DNA of 10,621 nt, from NCBI GenBank assembly GCA_964489835.1, contig CAZBBC010000148.1, positions 1 through 10,621 of the forward strand, in the 5' to 3' direction. The position numbers and the translations under genes are program-made. The notes below the pieces were generated by a model. It saw only the letters and a list, made by a program, of their open reading frames with translations, searched no databases and was not told the DNA's origin. Numbering within the stretch: the stretch's first letter is position 1; the number at the start of each line of letters is the position of its first letter. Origin of the DNA: CAZBBC01 sp964489835. GTDB lineage: Bacteria; Calditrichota; Calditrichia; JAJRVZ01. Positions 6,450-10,621 of this stretch are shown piece after piece.

Positions 6450-7292
6450 ATGAAAGTCAAATTGTCTTTTAATGATCGACTGAATATGTTGATTTCCAAT
6501 AAAAGTTCTCTGCTTTGTATTGGATTGGATCCTGTAGTGGATAAAATTCCTTCACATTTGAAATATGAGAAGAACCCTTTACTGCTCTTTAATCGTGAAA
6601 TTGTTGAAGCGACCAGAGATTTAGCGATTGCCTTTAAGGCAAACCTGGCCTTTTACGAATGTGAAGGGCAAAATGGTCTGGAGGCGCTCAATGATTTGGA
6701 AACGCTGATCCCAAAGGATAACTTACTGATATTGGATGGCAAACGGGGAGATGTGCCACATACGGCTAATAAATATGTTCAGGCTTATTTCGGTCAGATG
6801 GGGGCGGATGCCGTTACTCTGAACCCATATATGGGAAAAGACAGCATTGAACCATTTATCAAAGATCCGGAGAGAGGGGCCTTTGTTTTATCCCTGACGT
6901 CCAATGACGGGGCTAATGATTTTCAGCACCTGCAGGTTGGGATGGACCCCTTGTATGTCTATATCGGTAAAAAAGTAGAAAGTTGGAACGTGAATAACAA
7001 TTGCGGCTTGGTTGTCAGTGCTAAAGATATAGAAGGTATAAAAATATTAAGGGGGGGCTTGCCGGATTTACCGTTTCTTTTACCGGGTGTGGGTGCCCAG
7101 GGTGCAGATTTCAAAGAAGTCGTCAAATATGGACGAACTAAAATGGGAACCGGAATGATTATTAATGTTGGCCGTGATATCATATATGCCGGGGCAGGTA
7201 AAGATTTCGCCCAAAAGATCAGAGAACGTGCTAAATTTTATGTGGACGAAATGGCCGGTGTTATTAAAACGACCTGGAATTATTATGAATAA
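6450..7292 (+). CDS. pyrF: Orotidine 5'-phosphate decarboxylase, subfamily 2
   Basis: PyrF decarboxylates OMP to UMP, the last step of de novo UMP synthesis. The 280-residue protein is a TIM barrel of the longer subfamily 2. N-terminal CIGLDP (about 23-28) provides a substrate-binding Asp. The catalytic Asp-x-Lys-x-x-Asp array is DGKRGD, with Asp96, Lys98 and Asp101. TLNPYMG follows, and the phosphate-binding end has PGVGAQG (212-218) and GRD (241-243). The ATG at 6450 follows aagga (6436-6440) by nine bases. Its 3' end overlaps pyrE by 8 bp, so the two final enzymes of the pathway are probably translated as a coupled pair. The 94 bases before it contain no clear promoter or terminator. Confidence 0.96.
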   Translation: MKVKLSFNDRLNMLISNKSSLLCIGLDPVVDKIPSHLKYEKNPLLLFNREIVEATRDLAIAFKANLAFYECEGQNGLEALNDLETLIPKDNLLILDGKRGDVPHTANKYVQAYFGQMGADAVTLNPYMGKDSIEPFIKDPERGAFVLSLTSNDGANDFQHLQVGMDPLYVYIGKKVESWNVNNNCGLVVSAKDIEGIKILRGGLPDLPFLLPGVGAQGADFKEVVKYGRTKMGTGMIINVGRDIIYAGAGKDFAQKIRERAKFYVDEMAGVIKTTWNYYE

Positions 7293-7845
7293 AATATTGA
7301 ATATTTTTGAGAAGAGTGGTGCTCTCCTTTCCGGGCATTTTTGCCTTACATCGGGATTACATAGTCCAACATATTTCCAATGCGCACAGGTGTTACAATA
7401 TCCCAGGTATTGCCGGATCCTGGCAAAGATAATTGTTAGTCATTTCCGGGAGCAGGTGATTGATGTTGTTATTGCACCAGCGATCGGCGGAATTGTTGTG
7501 GGTCAGGAGGTTGGCCGGCAACTCAGTGTACGAACAATTTTTGCCGAGAGAAAAAATGGCGTGATGAGTTTACGACGAGGTTTTAATGTCGCTCGGGGAG
7601 AAAGGGTACTTGTCTGTGAAGATGTCGTCACCACAGGCGGTTCAGTGTTTGAGGTTATTGATTTAGCGAAAGTAACCGGAGCAGACGTAATCGGTGTAGG
7701 ATTTATTGTTGACCGGAGTAATGGACAGGTTGATTTTAAAATCAAACAACATGCGGTATTACAATTAAAGACGGAAACCTATACAGCGGCTCAGTGTCCA
7801 TTGTGCCGAAAGGGTTTACCGATACAAAAACCTGGTAGTCGCTAA
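7285..7845 (+). CDS. pyrE: Orotate phosphoribosyltransferase (Thermus-type)
   Basis: PyrE joins orotate and PRPP to make OMP, the substrate of PyrF. The reading frame is open further upstream (from 7165), but that part lies wholly inside pyrF. The ATG at 7285 gives the usual N-terminus (MNKILNIFEKSGALLSGHF) and a 186-residue protein of normal size. The PRPP-binding motif VLVCEDVVTTGGS is at residues 108-120. The substrate loop region FAERKNGVMSLRRGF precedes it. The C-terminus has CPLC (171-174) and ends KPGSR, as I recall for the Thermus-type OPRT subfamily (TIGR01367). The start overlaps the pyrF stop (ATGAATAA, 7285-7292), with only a weak gga upstream (7276-7278), consistent with translational coupling. 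Confidence 0.95.
   Translation: MNKILNIFEKSGALLSGHFCLTSGLHSPTYFQCAQVLQYPRYCRILAKIIVSHFREQVIDVVIAPAIGGIVVGQEVGRQLSVRTIFAERKNGVMSLRRGFNVARGERVLVCEDVVTTGGSVFEVIDLAKVTGADVIGVGFIVDRSNGQVDFKIKQHAVLQLKTETYTAAQCPLCRKGLPIQKPGSR
7291..7306. repeat. AT-rich near-palindrome, copy 1 (start of pyrE)
   Basis: The 16-mer aaaatattgaatattt contains 7-bp arms around a central g (7292-7306). It lies within pyrE codons 3-8. An identical 16-mer occurs at 7902-7917. Low sequence complexity makes a chance match possible. Confidence 0.35.
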
Positions 7846-7901
7846 AGGGAATTTCGACAAAGTATATATTCTAACTCGCGTAGATTGATCATAAATATCA
7901 A

Positions 7902-7917
7902 AAAATATTGAATATTT
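7902..7917. repeat. AT-rich near-palindrome, copy 2 (pyrE to cyclophilin gap)
   Basis: It is identical to 7291-7306, with 7-bp arms around one base (7903-7917). It lies 41 bases before the cyclophilin gene, in the 113-bp gap that probably separates the pyr operon from the next unit. It may be an operator-like site for the downstream genes. No strong terminator was found in this gap; only a 5-bp stem, ttgat (7885-7889) with atcaa (7897-7901), is seen. Confidence 0.3.
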
Positions 7918-7958
7918 GAAACAATTTATCGGTTTAATCATTTGAAATAGAGGATAAC

Positions 7959-8510
7959 ATGAATAGACTATTATGGCCTGTATTGTTGATATCAATTGTT
8001 TTAACCACCTGTTCCTATAATCCTCATGTGGTGATCGTAACCAATTTGGGTGAGATTGAGATTGAGTTATTTTCTGCAGAAACACCGATACATACGCAAA
8101 ATTTTATGAAATTGGTCAATGAAGGATTTTATGTTGGTACTACCTTCCATCGGGTAGTTCCCGGATTTGTCATTCAGGGTGGTGATCCTAAATCCAAGGA
8201 TTCTGACCCGGATAATGATGGGACCGGAGGGCCGGGGTATATGGTGGATGCTGAGATCAAGTTACCTCATAAAAAAGGAAGTATCGCAGCGGCGCGTTTA
8301 CCCGATAAAGTTAATCCCGAAAAACGATCCAACGGTAGCCAATTTTATATCTGTCTCCAGGATCTTCCCCAGCTGGATCGTGCCGGCTATACAGTATTTG
8401 GCCGGGTAGTCAGAGGAATGGATACGGTTGAAAAGATCGCCCAATTGCGAACCGATCGCAGAGAGCGACCGGTACGCCGTGTGGTCATGGAACGGGTCTT
8501 TGAAAACTGA
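7959..8510 (+). CDS. Cyclophilin-type peptidyl-prolyl cis-trans isomerase, exported
   Basis: This enzyme isomerises proline peptide bonds and assists protein folding, here probably in the periplasm. Residues 1-18 form an N-terminal hydrophobic segment ending LTTC (15-18). This resembles a lipobox, but Thr before the Cys is unusual, so lipoprotein anchoring is possible and not certain. The cyclophilin domain covers about 24-181: FHRVVPGFVIQGGDP with catalytic Arg65, an acidic insert then GTGGPGY, GSQFYI (126-131), and YTVFGRVVRGMDTV. The Trp that binds cyclosporin in human CypA appears to be Gln. At 183 residues it is a normal single-domain bacterial form. The ATG at 7959 follows agagga (7949-7954). 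The downstream protease starts nine bases after its stop, so the two are probably co-transcribed and the isomerase may help fold exported proteins. Confidence 0.95.
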   Translation: MNRLLWPVLLISIVLTTCSYNPHVVIVTNLGEIEIELFSAETPIHTQNFMKLVNEGFYVGTTFHRVVPGFVIQGGDPKSKDSDPDNDGTGGPGYMVDAEIKLPHKKGSIAAARLPDKVNPEKRSNGSQFYICLQDLPQLDRAGYTVFGRVVRGMDTVEKIAQLRTDRRERPVRRVVMERVFEN

Positions 8511-8519
8511 TTAGGAAAA

Positions 8520-10451
8520 ATGCGATACCTAAATTTAATTCTGGCACTGTTATTCTGGGTGAATTTGCTCCATGCGGGTGAATCCGGCCGTTTTTGGATA
8601 TACTTTAAAGATAAAGCTCATGGTCAGAACTATGGTAAATTAAAAATTGTAGATACGGTCATTAGCGAGCGGGCTTTGTGGAGGCGGCAGTTGCGAGCCC
8701 CAACCATGATTGCGCATGATACTGATCTACCAGTCTCTCCGACTTATATCAATCAACTGGAAAATCTTGGGATTCGTATCCACCGGAAATCACGCTGGTT
8801 GAATGCCGCCAGCTGCTATTTGAACGGGGTTGATAAGAAAGTCTTAATGCATCTTCCGTTTATTAAGAAAATTGAACCGGTTTACTCTTTTGGCACTCAA
8901 CCTGTCAGGAAAATTGCGCCACCGCCGGAAGATAGCACCGATTATGGTGCCTCCATGAATCAAATCGAAATGATCGGGATCCCTTTGGCACACGAGGCTG
9001 GTTTCCATGGTGAAGGAGTTCTTGTTGCCATATTTGATACCGGATTTATTCTGGATCATGAGGCATTAAATCATATAGAGGTAGTTGCAGCGTGGGATTT
9101 TATTAATGACGACGCGGTTGTTGCTAACGAATCAGGGGACCAGTTCTCCCAGCACAATCATGGGACAGAAGTTCTGGCTGTAATGGCCGCTTATAAACCG
9201 GGACGACTCATAGGGCCGGCGTATAAATCTGAGTTTATCCTGGCCAAGACCGAAGATCTTGATTCAGAATCTCATGTAGAAGAAGACAACTGGGTGGCAG
9301 CGGCGGAATGGGCGGAAAGCCTCGGTGCCGACATTATCTCTACCTCTGTTGGCTATGACAATCTGGTAGGGTATACCTACCAAGATATGGACGGTAAGAC
9401 GGCTATCATTACAAAGGCAGCCGATATGGCGGTACGAAAAGGAGTCTCCGTATTTGCATCTGCTGGTAATGAGGGACTTTCGGCATGGAAATATATCATC
9501 GCCCCGGCTGATGGTGATAGTGTTATCGCCATGGGTGGATTAAGACCCAACAAATCCCTATGGCCAAGCAGTTCCCACGGTCCTACTTATGACGGAAGGA
9601 TTAAACCCGATCTCATGGCCCAGGCTGAAAATGTATACACCGTTAATCCAGGTACAATTGACCAATATATAAGTCTGAGCGGAACGTCTTTATCCTGCCC
9701 CCTTGGCGCCGGTGCCGGTGCCATTTTGCTTTCGGCAATGCCCTCATTATCGCCAATTGCATTGAGAGATACGCTGACAAGGTATGCGACCCGTTTTAAT
9801 AATCCGGATACATTATATGGATACGGTATCATTGATCTGGAAAAAATAATTGCCTATGTCATCAGTCAGCCGGGTGTATCTGTTCGCAACCTGGAAATTG
9901 GTAGTTACCCGGGACGCAATATAATTGGATGGATTTCCTTAAGGGAATTGGCCAATGAGAAATGGATTATCTGGCGGAAGGAGGGGCAATCTCCGTTTAT
10001 AAAGATTGGGGAGTTGCAAGGAAGGGAAATAAGCCGGTCTCCACAAACCTATTCATTCGTGGATCTGGATGTCCGCGGATGGGAGTCTTATACCTATCAA
10101 CTATCAGCCCAATTGAGAACCGGTGAACTAATAACTATTGATTCTATGCAGGTACAAAGCGTTCAACCAGAAGATATCACTTTGTTATACTCTTTTCCCA
10201 ACCCTTTCAATTCTAAAGCTATAATAACCCTTGGCCTAAATCATCCAAAATCAGTAAACCTGAAAATTTTTGATCTTTCCGGTCGTCTGGTTAGAACAAT
10301 TCTCGAAAACAAGAAAATGGCGGCTCAATATCATCATTTTATCTGGGATGCGACCGATGAATCTGGTCGTCCGATTAGTAGTGGTACTTATTTTATTCAG
10401 TTGAGCGCCGGTGATACCCAAAAAATGATGAAAATGTTGTATTTGAAATAA
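8520..10451 (+). CDS. Secreted S8 (subtilisin-like) protease with T9SS C-terminal sorting domain
   Basis: This is a serine endopeptidase predicted to cross the inner membrane by Sec and the outer membrane by type IX secretion. The signal peptide is residues 1-19 (LLHA before GES). A propeptide-like region covers about 23-125. The peptidase domain (about 140-430) has the full triad: Asp173 in FDTGF, His214 in NHGT and Ser390 in SGTSLSCP, with the oxyanion Asn317 in SAGNEG. The usual GTSxAxP is GTSLSCP here. Residues about 450-545 look like a fibronectin III-like beta domain (IGWISLRE, SYTYQLSA). The type A sorting domain runs from about 556 to 643 (SFPNPFNS, FDLSGRLVRT, SSGTYF) and ends in lysine. 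The start has agga at 8513-8516, and the gene lies nine bases after the cyclophilin gene. The substrate is unknown; no T9SS machinery genes are in the window. Confidence 0.95.
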   Translation: MRYLNLILALLFWVNLLHAGESGRFWIYFKDKAHGQNYGKLKIVDTVISERALWRRQLRAPTMIAHDTDLPVSPTYINQLENLGIRIHRKSRWLNAASCYLNGVDKKVLMHLPFIKKIEPVYSFGTQPVRKIAPPPEDSTDYGASMNQIEMIGIPLAHEAGFHGEGVLVAIFDTGFILDHEALNHIEVVAAWDFINDDAVVANESGDQFSQHNHGTEVLAVMAAYKPGRLIGPAYKSEFILAKTEDLDSESHVEEDNWVAAAEWAESLGADIISTSVGYDNLVGYTYQDMDGKTAIITKAADMAVRKGVSVFASAGNEGLSAWKYIIAPADGDSVIAMGGLRPNKSLWPSSSHGPTYDGRIKPDLMAQAENVYTVNPGTIDQYISLSGTSLSCPLGAGAGAILLSAMPSLSPIALRDTLTRYATRFNNPDTLYGYGIIDLEKIIAYVISQPGVSVRNLEIGSYPGRNIIGWISLRELANEKWIIWRKEGQSPFIKIGELQGREISRSPQTYSFVDLDVRGWESYTYQLSAQLRTGELITIDSMQVQSVQPEDITLLYSFPNPFNSKAIITLGLNHPKSVNLKIFDLSGRLVRTILENKKMAAQYHHFIWDATDESGRPISSGTYFIQLSAGDTQKMMKMLYLK

Positions 10452-10453
10452 GA

Positions 10454-10528
10454 AAATATTTCCGGTAGGTATTGAATTAAAATATGAATATTATTCATAT
10501 TTATTCTACAACCTGACCGGCAATATTT
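10454..10528. repeat. Long imperfect inverted repeat after the protease gene
   Basis: Starting three bases after the stop codon, 10454-10460 pairs with 10522-10528, ccgg (10462-10465) with ccgg (10517-10520), and aggt (10467-10470) with acct (10511-10514). Inside this lies a perfect 10-bp-arm hairpin, aaatatgaat (10480-10489) with attcatattt (10493-10502). The result is a mostly paired 75-nt structure with small internal loops. No T-run follows, so it is not a classic terminator. It could mark the end of the transcript, protect its 3' end, or be a small mobile element. Confidence 0.6.
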
Positions 10529-10544
10529 AGTCTCAACTAATATT

Positions 10545-10621
10545 AATGCCTTCGGCGACCTACTTTTTGACTGGCCAAAAAGTAGGCAAAAAGCCCTGGC
10601 GAATTTAAACTCGCTAACGGA
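10545..10621. repeat. Edge of a probable dispersed intergenic repeat
   Basis: It contains an 11-bp-arm hairpin, cctactttttg (10559-10569) with caaaaagtagg (10576-10586), and then a GC-richer tail reaching the end of the window. Sequences of this form (CTACTTTTTG...CAAAAAGTAGG followed by CAAAAA and a gcgaattyaaactcgct-like tail) are, from memory, common between genes in Bacteroidetes and relatives. I cannot confirm copies here. A small gcc-ttc-ggc hairpin precedes it (10548-10556). No coding sequence is supported. Confidence 0.5.

Noticed and set aside
7165..7284. Upstream extension of pyrE by 40 codons
   Set aside because: The extension lies entirely inside pyrF in another frame. The ATG at 7285 gives the normal family N-terminus and length.
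1..10621. CRISPR array, tRNA/rRNA, phage, toxin-antitoxin or defence system
   Set aside because: No regularly spaced direct repeats, no cloverleaf or rRNA-like sequence, and all long genes are assigned to core metabolism, transport, folding or secretion.

Overview
The window is a 10.6 kb piece of a bacterial chromosome with every recognisable gene on the + strand. The best clue to its origin is the C-terminus of the last gene, which ends in a type IX secretion (Por secretion) sorting domain with an SFPNPFNS start and an SSGTYF motif. That places the organism in the Bacteroidetes/Chlorobi-like (FCB) group. The style of the tail recalls Calditrichota, Ignavibacteriota, Marinimicrobia or KSB1-type lineages, but the exact phylum is inference. 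The short GC-rich repeats at both ends and between carA and carB are of a kind often seen scattered in uncultured FCB genomes, so this may be a metagenomic contig that breaks at repeats.

Layout: 1-418 is a non-coding leader with a perfect 16-bp-arm hairpin at its start, followed by AT-rich DNA. Next come carA (419-1483), a 257-bp gap filled with a GC-rich repeat-like block and a terminator-like hairpin, and carB (1741-4932). A sodium-coupled acidic amino acid symporter gene (4964-6355) follows after 31 bp, with a 14-bp perfect palindrome against its start codon. pyrF (6450-7292) and pyrE (7285-7845) overlap by 8 bp. After 113 AT-rich bases comes a cyclophilin-type peptidyl-prolyl isomerase (7959-8510). 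Nine bases later a secreted subtilisin-family protease with a T9SS sorting tail begins (8520-10451). The last 170 bp hold a long imperfect inverted repeat and the edge of a second repeat.

The first five genes look like one pyrimidine locus. CarAB makes carbamoyl phosphate from glutamine, bicarbonate and ATP. The symporter probably imports aspartate or glutamate; aspartate is the co-substrate of the next enzyme, PyrB, which is not in the window. PyrE and PyrF carry out the last two steps from orotate to UMP. Both CarA and CarB look closer to the eukaryotic CAD/CPS1 type than to the E. coli type. The last two genes form a separate, tightly spaced pair concerned with protein folding and secretion.

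Most of the window is ordinary core metabolism. The points worth a second look are the transporter placed inside the pyr cluster with two extra N-terminal membrane segments, the palindrome over its ribosome binding site, the repeat block with a terminator-like hairpin separating the two subunits of one enzyme, and a motif shared by the carA and carB upstream regions. I found no CRISPR array, tRNA, rRNA, transposase or defence gene.
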